A stretch of 64,000 bases of DNA from an uncultured Gardnerella sp. GTDB taxonomy: Bacteria > Actinomycetota > Actinomycetes > Actinomycetales > Bifidobacteriaceae. Within the stretch, counting starts at the first letter, position 1. Every line of letters begins with the position of its first letter. Both the position numbers and the translations under genes were made by a program. Under the pieces are notes generated by a model. The model was not told the DNA's origin and ran no database searches. It saw nothing but the letters and a program-made list of their open reading frames with translations. The DNA lies in NCBI GenBank assembly GCA_947088155.1, contig CAMUFL010000007.1:1-64000 (forward strand), read 5' to 3'. Positions 1-6,819 of this stretch are shown in pieces.

Positions 1-95
1 TGGGCAAGGATCACACGCTGTACGCTTTGGTGGACGGCAATGTGAAGTTCGGTATTCGTCGCGACCGCAAGGTTGTTGACGTTGTGACTGCCTGA
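1..95 (+). CDS. rpmA: 50S ribosomal protein L27, C-terminal fragment
   Basis: This is the last 30 codons of a gene cut by the window edge. Reading from base 3 gives GKDHTLYALVDGNVKFGIRR and then DRKVVDVVTA-stop. The GKDHTLYAL..G.V.F segment is the typical end of ribosomal protein L27, a component of the 50S subunit near the peptidyl-transferase centre. The position just upstream of obgE matches the usual rplU-rpmA-obgE order. A strong rho-independent terminator follows 64 bp downstream, so obgE probably has its own promoter. Confidence 0.9.
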   Translation, partial: GKDHTLYALVDGNVKFGIRRDRKVVDVVTA

Positions 96-158
96 GTCAT
101 AATAGCCTGAAGCGCTTCAACAATAAGTCGGCAAAAAAGCCGGCGATAAAACGTTTAA

Positions 159-187
159 GCCGCACCCAATTCGGTGCGGCTTTTTTG
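159..187 (+). terminator. Rho-independent terminator after rpmA
   Basis: A perfect 8-bp GC-rich stem, GCCGCACC / GGTGCGGC, with a 6-nt loop is followed directly by TTTTTT. It closes the rpmA transcript. Confidence 0.9.
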
Positions 188-224
188 TGCTTGCATATAT
201 TTCATCGCGTTTTGAGCGTGTCTG

Positions 225-378
225 TGTGGTGTGACGCTCGCGCGGGTAACGCGCTCGCTTACGAAACTCGCATTGGAAGTCCACTGGACTTCCAACCTAA
301 ACGAGTTTCCGCTCCGAATTGCTTTAGCGCGCGCTATGCTGCGCTCAAGCAGGTCGTCGCGCAAATGCGCGCATGACC
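225..378 (-). repeat. Variable-arm hairpin element (family A), copy 1
   Basis: Read on the minus strand, this stretch starts GCGACGACCTGCTTGAGCGC and continues through an AGCGCGCGCTAAAGCAATTCGG scaffold that is shared with copies near 17.8 and 22.9 kb. The central hairpin TTGGAAGTCC / GGACTTCCAA is nested in an outer AAACTCG / CGAGTTT stem. Its arm sequence is unrelated to that of the other copies although the layout is the same. No gene is supported in 96-429; the two short ORFs here are products of the repeat. Confidence 0.65.
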
Positions 379-429
379 CCGTGAATTTAAGTGTTTAGCT
401 TCGAGTAAGGTATCGAGTAAGGTAGCAGT

Positions 430-2112
430 ATGAGTGATTTTGTAGATCGCGTAACAGTACATGTGAAGGGCGGCGACGGCGGCAACGGTTCTGCCGGCGT
501 GCGTCGCGAAAAATACAAGCCGTTGGCAGGTCCTAACGGTGGCAACGGCGGCGACGGCGGTTCCGTTATTTTCGTAGCCGATCGTAACGCAAATAGCTTA
601 CTTGACTACCGATTTATGCCTCATCGCACTGCAGAAAGTGGCACGATGGGCTTAGGTGACACTAAAGACGGCTCAAAAGGTGCCGATTTGCTGCTGCCTG
701 TGCCTGTTGGAACAGTCGTGTTCACAGCAAAAGGTGCCGCAGGCTCTCAAAAGCGTCCGGGCGAAGTTTTGGCGGATTTGCAGCATGTTGGAGACAAATT
801 CGTCGTAGCTCAAGGCGGCGCGGGCGGTCTTGGTAACGCAGCGCTTGCCAACAAAACTCGACGCGCACCGGGATTCGCGCTTTTAGGCGAGCCGGGCGAA
901 GAGCGCGACGTAATTTTGGAACTTAAATCTATTGCAGACGTAGCTTTAGTCGGCTTCCCATCTGCAGGAAAATCAAGCTTAGTCGCCTCAATTAGCGCAG
1001 CCAAACCAAAAATTGCGGACTATCCGTTTACTACTTTGGTGCCAAATCTCGGCGTAGTAAGTTTCGGAAATTATCGCTACACAATTGCGGACGTGCCAGG
1101 TTTGATTCCGGGAGCTTCCGAAGGCAAGGGCTTAGGACTTGAGTTTTTGCGTCATATTGAGCGCACGGAAATTATTGCGCACGTAATCGATTGCGCAACG
1201 CTTGAGCCAAATCGCGACCCAATTAGCGACTATCATGCGCTTGAGCACGAGCTTGCGCAGTACGCTAACAAACTTGAGCTGCCGCTAGGCGCAATCCCAA
1301 TTCCGGAGCGTCCGCGCATTATTGTGCTTAACAAAATCGACGTGCCTGAAGCTAAGGAATTGGCTGAATTTGTGCGCGGCGAATTTGAGGCGATGGGATT
1401 AGAAGTATTTGAGATTTCTACAGCGTCTCACGAAGGCTTGAAAGAGCTAGGTTTTGCGCTTGGGCGATTGGTTGAAAAGATGCGCGAGAAGATTGCTGCC
1501 GAAGAAGCGGCGCGCGAGGAAGAGCGCGTGGTTATTCAGCCGCTTGAGCAGCAGGCTCCGGCTTTGCGTAGGCGTCGTGACGATGGTCGCGGAAGTGGCG
1601 CCGACTTTGAGATTAAGCGCGAAGAAGACAGGAACGGCGATTTTTGGTTCACTGTTACTGGTGCGAAGCCGGAGCGTTGGGTTGTGCAGACGAATTTCGA
1701 CAACGACGAAGCCGTGGGTTATTTGGCGGATCGTTTGGCGAAGCTTGGTGTTGAAGACGAGTTGCGCAAGAAGGGCGCGCGTCCGGGAGACGAAATTCGC
1801 ATTGGTAGCGGCAGGCACATGGTTTGCTTCGATTGGGATCCAAGCATTGCGGCCGGTGCTGAAGGATTGGACGGCGCTAACTTGGGTGCGCGCGGTAAGG
1901 ATTTGCGAATTGAGGCGAACGATCCGCGCGGAGCAAGGCGCACGAATGCCGAGCGTCGCCGCGACTATCACAGCATGATGGATGCTAAGAGCGCGGTTCG
2001 AGAAGCGATGATGGCGGAACGAAAGTCCGGCCACTGGGCGGATCCTTCCGTGGATGACGATCGTCATGACGAAAATAGCTTGTTTGGACGAGGCGAAGAA
2101 CAGAAAAACTAG
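430..2112 (+). CDS. obgE: GTPase Obg
   Basis: Obg-family GTPase involved in 50S ribosome assembly, growth and stress control. The 560 residues show the glycine-rich Obg fold (about 1-160), then a G domain with P-loop GFPSAGKSS at 175-183, YPFTT switch I, DVPGL from residue 221 and NKID from 301, and an OCT-type C-terminal domain around 405-480. A basic and acidic tail of about 80 residues extends beyond the minimal Obg length, as in other actinobacteria. The ATG is the first plausible start after the family A repeat; the upstream GAGTAAGG may serve as a weak ribosome site. It is followed by proB in the same direction, with a 10-bp tandem repeat between them. Confidence 0.96.
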   Translation: MSDFVDRVTVHVKGGDGGNGSAGVRREKYKPLAGPNGGNGGDGGSVIFVADRNANSLLDYRFMPHRTAESGTMGLGDTKDGSKGADLLLPVPVGTVVFTAKGAAGSQKRPGEVLADLQHVGDKFVVAQGGAGGLGNAALANKTRRAPGFALLGEPGEERDVILELKSIADVALVGFPSAGKSSLVASISAAKPKIADYPFTTLVPNLGVVSFGNYRYTIADVPGLIPGASEGKGLGLEFLRHIERTEIIAHVIDCATLEPNRDPISDYHALEHELAQYANKLELPLGAIPIPERPRIIVLNKIDVPEAKELAEFVRGEFEAMGLEVFEISTASHEGLKELGFALGRLVEKMREKIAAEEAAREEERVVIQPLEQQAPALRRRRDDGRGSGADFEIKREEDRNGDFWFTVTGAKPERWVVQTNFDNDEAVGYLADRLAKLGVEDELRKKGARPGDEIRIGSGRHMVCFDWDPSIAAGAEGLDGANLGARGKDLRIEANDPRGARRTNAERRRDYHSMMDAKSAVREAMMAERKSGHWADPSVDDDRHDENSLFGRGEEQKN

Positions 2113-2200
2113 ATAAATCAAGCTAAAACTAGCGAAATCTAGCTAGAACTAGCTAAATCTAGCTAAATCAAGCGAAATAAAGCGAAATAAAGCGAAAAAT
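2111..2200. repeat. 10-bp tandem repeat between obgE and proB
   Basis: Roughly nine degenerate units of the form AGCTAAATCT / AGCGAAATAA fill almost all of the obgE-proB spacer. They begin at the obgE stop codon and end just before the proB Shine-Dalgarno AAGGGGT. The period is close to one helical turn. Confidence 0.8.
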
Positions 2201-2215
2201 CAAGGGGTAAAACAT

Positions 2216-3361
2216 ATGAGCAATCCGGCAATTGAGCTTACCGAAGACGGGGTTCGGCGTTCAATTCGTGCGGCGCGCACAATCGTTGTAAAAGTGGGCT
2301 CAAGCTCGCTTACAAGCGCGTCCGGGCATTTGGACGTGCAAAAGTTGCGTGCGCTGGCGGCGGCAATTAGTCACGCGCAAATGCAGGGAGCGCGGATTGT
2401 GCTCGTATCTTCCGGCGCAATTGCGGCAGGTTTTGGACTTCTTGGTTTCGATGAGCGTCCGAAGGATGTGCCAACTCAGCAGGCCACGGCTTCGGTTGGT
2501 CAAGGCTTGCTTATGGCGCAATATGAAGCCGCTTTTGCGCAATTTGGTTTCAGAGTTGGGCAGATGCTGCTTACGGCGGACGTGACTATTTCGCCGTCGC
2601 GATACCGTAACGCGCAGCGCACAATGACGCGTTTGCTGGAACTTGGCGTAATTCCAATCGTAAACGAAAACGACGCGCTTTCTAGCAACGAAATTCGATT
2701 CGGCGATAACGATCGTCTTGCAGCATTGGTTGCGAATATTGTGCGCGCGGAAGCGCTTGTGCTACTTACGGACGTTGATTCGCTTTATACTGCGCCGCCG
2801 AGCGAGCCGGGTGCGAAACGCGTGAGTTTTGTGCCGGATGTGACGCGTGCGCTGGAAGAAGTGAAGGTTGGCGCAAGCGTTTCGGGAGTAGGTACCGGTG
2901 GTATGGTGACAAAGCTGGAAGCTGCGCATGTGGCGGCAGTTTCCGGAATTCCGACAGTGCTAACTTGCGCTGGAAACGCGGGGCCGGCCCTTGCTGGAGA
3001 CGTTGTTGGAACTGCGTTTGCGCCGGTTCATACGCGCGATTCTTCGAGACGACTTTGGATTGGGTTTGCGTCGCATCCGCATGGAACGCTTGTGGTTGAT
3101 GATGGTGCTGCGGCGGCGGTGCGCGGTGGACGTGCGAGCTTGCTTGCGGCTGGTATTGTGCGTGTTTGCGGCGAGTTTTCTGCTACTGATCCGGTGTGGA
3201 TTGACGACGAGCAGGGCAATCACTTGGCTAAGGGGCTTGTGGCTTTCGATGCGGAGGAGATTCCGGAGATTATGGGGCGCACAAGCGACGAGCTTGAGGA
3301 GTCGCTTGGCCGGCAGTATGCGCATCCGGTGGTTCATCGCGATAATCTCGTGCTTGTGTGA
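2216..3361 (+). CDS. proB: Glutamate 5-kinase
   Basis: First step of proline synthesis: ATP-dependent phosphorylation of glutamate to gamma-glutamyl phosphate. The 381-residue protein carries an amino-acid kinase domain with VKVGSSSLTS near the N-terminus, LVSSGAIAAG, the NENDALS and FGDNDRLAALVA motifs and GTGGMVTKLEAA, followed by a C-terminal PUA domain (about 285-375), which is the full ProB architecture. The ATG is preceded by AAGGGGTAAAACAT, a good ribosome site. It probably shares a transcript with obgE. The partner proA is not in this window. Confidence 0.95.
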   Translation: MSNPAIELTEDGVRRSIRAARTIVVKVGSSSLTSASGHLDVQKLRALAAAISHAQMQGARIVLVSSGAIAAGFGLLGFDERPKDVPTQQATASVGQGLLMAQYEAAFAQFGFRVGQMLLTADVTISPSRYRNAQRTMTRLLELGVIPIVNENDALSSNEIRFGDNDRLAALVANIVRAEALVLLTDVDSLYTAPPSEPGAKRVSFVPDVTRALEEVKVGASVSGVGTGGMVTKLEAAHVAAVSGIPTVLTCAGNAGPALAGDVVGTAFAPVHTRDSSRRLWIGFASHPHGTLVVDDGAAAAVRGGRASLLAAGIVRVCGEFSATDPVWIDDEQGNHLAKGLVAFDAEEIPEIMGRTSDELEESLGRQYAHPVVHRDNLVLV

Positions 3362-3373
3362 TTAGCTGCAACT

Positions 3374-3565
3374 ACAAACGCCGGAAAATTCTCCGGCGAA
3401 TGTTCCAAAAAACGGCTGATGTAGCGACAAACGCCGTGTAATTTTCCGGCAAATGTTCCAAAAAACCACCAATTCAGCGACAAAAGACCTGTAATTCTCC
3501 GGAGAATGTTCCACAAATTGGCTGATGTAGCGACAAAACCCGGGTAAATTTGCGGCAGATTCGTC
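3374..3565 (+). repeat. 53-bp tandem array (family B), three full units plus a partial
   Basis: Units at 3374-3426, 3427-3479 and 3480-3532 are exactly 53 bp, followed by a partial unit. Each reads ACAAA, then a CCGG-N-CCGG hairpin, then AATGTTCCA, and ends in AGCG. The array fills the proB to aminotransferase gap. Similar units occur at ten or so places in the window. Confidence 0.9.
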
Positions 3566-3595
3566 GTTTCGCGGCTTAAGGTTACACTGGAAATC

Positions 3596-4909
3596 ATGGC
3601 AGATAATATGGCACAAGCTACAGCGCAATCTACAGAAGCGCAATCTACAGAATCTACAGAAGTGCAATCAGCAGCATCGCAATCTACATCCCCAGAAAAT
3701 TGGCGCGTATTAAGCAATCGCATTAACAAAGTCGCCCCAAGCGCAACTCTTGCAGTCGACGGCAAAGCAAAAGCTATGAAAGCTGCCGGCGTCGACGTCG
3801 TAAGCTTCGGCGCAGGCGAGCCGGATTTCCCTACTCCTTCCTACATTGTTGAAGCCGCCGCATCTGCATGCAAAGACCCACGCAACTACCGCTACACCGC
3901 AACTGCCGGTCTGCCGGAACTTAGAGAAGCAATCGCGCGCAAAGTAAAGCGCGACTCCGGCTTCGAAGTCTCCCCAAATCAAGTAGTAGTAACTAACGGC
4001 GGAAAGCAAGCCGTTTACGAAGCCTGCCAAATCCTCCTAAACGACGGTGACGAAGTAATTATTCCAGCGCCTTATTGGACAAGCTACCCGGAGGCTGTGA
4101 AGCTTGCTGGCGGCGTGCCTGTGCCTGTTTTAGCAGGCGCGGATCGTGGTTTTGAGCCGGATATTGAGGCGATTGAGGCCGCTCGCACTCCACGCACGCG
4201 CGCAATTATTGTAACTTCGCCGTCAAATCCTACGGGAGCTATTTGGAGCGCCGAAACTATTCGCGCAATTGGCGAATGGGCTGTGAAAAACCATATTTGG
4301 GTGCTGTCTGACGAAATTTACGAGCACTTGCATTACGACGGAATTGCGACTTCGTACATTGGCGTTGAAGTGCCGGAAGTTCGAGATCAGCTGCTGATTT
4401 TGAACGGTGTTGCCAAGACTTACGCCATGCCTGGTTGGCGAGTTGGCTGGATGGTTGCGCCTGCGGACGTTGCGAAAGCCGCAGTTAAGCTGCAAAGCCA
4501 CATGACTTCTAACGTTTCTAATATTTCGCAGCGTGCTGCAATTGCTGCAGTTGGTGGATCTTTGGACGTGGTTGCCACAATGCGCGAGGCTTTTGACGCT
4601 CGCCGAAAAGCGATTGTGGAGGCGCTGAATAATATTGACGGCGTTACTTGCCCGCTTCCTCACGGCGCTTTTTACGCGTTTGCTAACGTTGAAGCGCTTC
4701 TTGAGCGTCCGCTTGGCAAGAATGGCGATCATGGCGAGGTGCCGCACACTTCTTCGCGATTTGCGGAAATGTTGCTTGATGAAGCGCATGTTGCTGCCGT
4801 TCCGGGTGAGGCTTTCGGCGCTCCTGGTTATTTGCGATTCTCTTGCGCTCTTGCGGACGATCAGCTTGCGGAGGGCATGCGTCGCATGAAGAAGTGGGTT
4901 GAGGCTTAA
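3596..4909 (+). CDS. aspC: Pyridoxal-phosphate aminotransferase, aspartate aminotransferase type
   Basis: Class I/II aminotransferase of 437 residues, expected to move amino groups between aspartate and 2-oxoglutarate. Visible family marks are SFGAGEPDFPTP, YTATAGLPELREAIA, TNGGKQAVYEA, APYWTSYPE, TSPSNPTG, SDEIYEH and the Schiff-base lysine K274 in GVAKTYAMPGWRVG. The first 35 residues are a low-complexity Gln-Ser-Thr-Glu stretch with repeated STEAQ-like units that lie outside the enzyme fold. No good ribosome site precedes the ATG, but a TTACACT box ends 8 nt before it, so a leaderless transcript is possible. Substrate preference cannot be read from sequence alone. Confidence 0.88.
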   Translation: MADNMAQATAQSTEAQSTESTEVQSAASQSTSPENWRVLSNRINKVAPSATLAVDGKAKAMKAAGVDVVSFGAGEPDFPTPSYIVEAAASACKDPRNYRYTATAGLPELREAIARKVKRDSGFEVSPNQVVVTNGGKQAVYEACQILLNDGDEVIIPAPYWTSYPEAVKLAGGVPVPVLAGADRGFEPDIEAIEAARTPRTRAIIVTSPSNPTGAIWSAETIRAIGEWAVKNHIWVLSDEIYEHLHYDGIATSYIGVEVPEVRDQLLILNGVAKTYAMPGWRVGWMVAPADVAKAAVKLQSHMTSNVSNISQRAAIAAVGGSLDVVATMREAFDARRKAIVEALNNIDGVTCPLPHGAFYAFANVEALLERPLGKNGDHGEVPHTSSRFAEMLLDEAHVAAVPGEAFGAPGYLRFSCALADDQLAEGMRRMKKWVEA

Positions 4910-4938
4910 GTTTGTGCGAAGTGGTACTTGCGCTCGCG

Positions 4939-4986
4939 TGCGACACTCGCTTTACGCAAGACTTGCTTTGTGCGACACTCGCTTTA
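4939..4986. repeat. 17-bp direct repeat downstream of aspC
   Basis: GTGCGACACTCGCTTTA occurs at 4939-4955 and again at 4970-4986. The rest of the aspC to tRNA gap shows only the promoter listed next. Confidence 0.7.
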
Positions 4987-5039
4987 TGCTGTGCGCGACT
5001 GAAATCATGCCCATGCGATAACATATCTATCTGGCGGTT

Positions 5040-5068
5040 TTGCTATGTCTCACCGTTTGGGGTATGAT
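5040..5068 (+). promoter_or_regulatory. Promoter for tRNA-Trp and secE-nusG
   Basis: A -35 box TTGCTA (5040-5045), a 17-bp spacer and a -10 box TATGAT (5063-5068) lie 15 bp before the mature tRNA-Trp start. This is the best sigma-70-like promoter visible upstream of the tRNA-secE-nusG group. Confidence 0.7.
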
Positions 5069-5083
5069 AGGCAAGTTCACCTT

Positions 5084-5159
5084 AGGGATGTGGCGCAATT
5101 GGTAGCGCAACGGTCTCCAAAACCGTAGGTTGTGGGTTCGAGTCCCGCCGTCCCTGCCA
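5084..5159 (+). tRNA. tRNA-Trp (anticodon CCA)
   Basis: A complete cloverleaf: acceptor AGGGATG pairs with CGTCCCT, the anticodon loop CTCCAAA carries CCA, and the T-arm has GGTTCGAGTC. The 3' CCA is encoded. It directly precedes secE, an arrangement common in actinobacteria. Confidence 0.95.
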
Positions 5160-5195
5160 GTTTTTAGTTCGCAATTTTACATGAAGGATTCAAGC

Positions 5196-5423
5196 ATGGC
5201 ACAGGCACATAGCGTTAAGAAAGCAGCAAAGCCAAATTTGTTCATGCGTATTGGCATGTTCGTTAAGCAGACTATTGACGAGACGCGCAAGGTTGTTGCG
5301 CCTCACGGAAAAGAGCTGTTTGCTTGGTCGGCTTCGGTATTCCTTTTTGTTGCATTTTTGATGGCTTTCGTCACATGCATGGACTTCGGCTTGGGTAAGT
5401 CCGTTATGTGGTTGTTTGGCTGA
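5196..5423 (+). CDS. secE: Preprotein translocase subunit SecE
   Basis: Small membrane subunit of the SecYEG channel. The chosen ATG (5196) follows GAAGGATTCAAGC, a good ribosome site, and gives 75 residues starting MAQAHSVKKAAKPN. An open frame continues upstream into the tRNA gene but cannot be the true start. The amphipathic helix FVKQTIDETRKVVAPHGKEL is followed by a single membrane helix (about 43-65), the minimal SecE layout. nusG follows 26 bp later, so the two genes are co-transcribed. Confidence 0.94.
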   Translation: MAQAHSVKKAAKPNLFMRIGMFVKQTIDETRKVVAPHGKELFAWSASVFLFVAFLMAFVTCMDFGLGKSVMWLFG

Positions 5424-5449
5424 TTTGAAATTTTGAAGGTGTATGCAAG

Positions 5450-6379
5450 ATGACTGATGAGTTCAATCTCGAAGAAGCAGATGAAGCGTCTGTGGCTCAG
5501 GCTGCGGCTGATGAAGCTGCTGAAGCTGCTACTGATGCTGATGCTCAGGATGCTGTTGTTGAGGCTGATTTAGCTGATGACGGTGCGGAGGCTGCTGCTG
5601 CGGCTGTTGCTTCTCTTGATGCAGATGATGCTGAAGATGCTGAAGATGAGGCTGCCGATTTTGATGAGCCGGCTGACTTAAGCGCAAATGCTGATTCTGA
5701 GGATTCTGCTGATTCTGAAGATTCTACCGATTCTGCATCTTCTGAAGAAGCCGACCCAACCGACGCAGGCGCAATTGCTGTAGCTGAATTTTCTAAGAAA
5801 CTTCGCACTTTGGAAGGCAAGTGGTACGTGCTTCACACGTATTCCGGCTACGAAAAGCGCGTAAAGACTAACGTTGAATCTCGCGTGCAGAACTTTGGTT
5901 TGGAAGATCAGATTTTCCAGATTGAAGTGCCGATGGAAGAAGTCGAAAAGCATACGGAAAAGGGTAAGAAGGTTATTACCCGCGTTCGCGTGCCGGGTTA
6001 TGTGCTTATTCGCATGTGGCCGGATGAGAATGCTCGCCGCATTGTGCGCGAAACCGAGGGTGTGACTGGCTTCGTTGGTCCTTCTAGGGATCCTGCTCCT
6101 TTGACGCGCAAGGAAGTTGTGGCAATGATGGCGCCAATGATTGCTTCCGAAGCTTTGAAGAATGCTGGCGATAAGCCGGCTGCAGCCAAGAAGCGCAAGG
6201 TTGAGGTTGCGTACAAGGTTGGCGATCAGGTTACTGTTACCGACGGCCCATTCTCAACGATGGCTGCTGTGGTTTCGGACGTGGAGCCTACAACTCAGAA
6301 GCTTACTGTTCTGGTTTCCATCTTTGGCCGCGAAACTCCTGTGGAGCTTGGATTCAACCAGGTGGAGCCGATTGTTTGA
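5450..6379 (+). CDS. nusG: Transcription termination/antitermination protein NusG
   Basis: RNA-polymerase-associated factor of 309 residues. Residues 1-110 are an acidic Ala/Asp/Glu/Ser-rich extension without predicted fold, common in bifidobacterial NusG. The NGN domain starts at WYVLHTYSGYEKRVKTN and includes VPGYVLIRMW and GVTGFVG. A KOW motif follows at VGDQVTVTDGPFSTMAAVV, with the end LGFNQVEPIV. The ATG is preceded by GAAGGTGTATGCAAG. In most relatives rplK comes next, but here a terminator and 8 kb of surface genes intervene. Confidence 0.95.
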   Translation: MTDEFNLEEADEASVAQAAADEAAEAATDADAQDAVVEADLADDGAEAAAAAVASLDADDAEDAEDEAADFDEPADLSANADSEDSADSEDSTDSASSEEADPTDAGAIAVAEFSKKLRTLEGKWYVLHTYSGYEKRVKTNVESRVQNFGLEDQIFQIEVPMEEVEKHTEKGKKVITRVRVPGYVLIRMWPDENARRIVRETEGVTGFVGPSRDPAPLTRKEVVAMMAPMIASEALKNAGDKPAAAKKRKVEVAYKVGDQVTVTDGPFSTMAAVVSDVEPTTQKLTVLVSIFGRETPVELGFNQVEPIV

Positions 6380-6435
6380 GCAGATTGCTTAAGATGGCAG
6401 TTTGAACCGATTGCTTGAGCTTTTATAACTTTTAC

Positions 6436-6472
6436 AAACCGGGGTGCGTTAATTCGCGCTCCGGTTTTTTGT
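6436..6472 (+). terminator. Rho-independent terminator after nusG
   Basis: An ACCGGGGTGCG / CGCGCTCCGGT stem (with G-T pairs) and a TTAATT loop is followed by TTTTTTG. It separates nusG from the pilus island. Confidence 0.85.
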
Positions 6473-6601
6473 TTTGTTTTGATTTCGCTTGGTTTTGCTT
6501 ATTTATTGTGACACGCCGTAAAAATGGGAAATAATCCGAAATTTTCTTGCAATAATACTGCTTTTTTCAACATAAATAATAAATATTTCCAAATATTTAG
6601 T

Positions 6602-6638
6602 TTGGCTTGCAAATAGGCGTGGGGGGGGGGGGTATAGT
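6602..6638 (+). promoter_or_regulatory. Poly-G promoter, likely phase-variable, upstream of the LPHTG surface gene
   Basis: A run of 12 G (6621-6632) lies directly before a -10 box TATAGT (6633-6638). A TTGCAA hexamer (6607-6612) could be the -35 box; the spacer is then 20 bp, so nine Gs would give the optimal 17 bp. An AT-rich stretch lies further upstream (6540-6600). The leader to the ATG at 6820 is about 175 nt and includes short direct repeats of TTAGACAGTGTG. Gain or loss of Gs by slippage would change promoter strength. Confidence 0.65.
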
Positions 6639-6819
6639 GCTGAGTGTTTGGGAGCGGAGTTTTTTAGCAAAGGTTTAAGCCGTGCGCTTAGACAGTGTGC
6701 TTAGACAGTGTGTTTAAGCCGTGTGTTTGCGAAGATTGTCTATAGAGAAATTGAGTTTTTCAGTGTTGTTGTAATAACGACATTATAATAAGCTGGCGAG
6801 TTAGAAGGTAGGTGCGTAT

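Noticed and set aside
1447..2121. Long minus-strand ORF opposite obgE
   Set aside because: It is a shadow of the obgE reading frame with no recognisable protein features.
3334..3765. Minus-strand ORFs through the 53-bp array at 3.4 kb
   Set aside because: They arise because the B unit lacks stops on that strand. There is no ribosome site or protein fold.
5130..5195. Longer SecE starting inside tRNA-Trp
   Set aside because: The frame is open upstream but lies within the tRNA gene. The ATG at 5196 has a ribosome site and matches normal SecE length.
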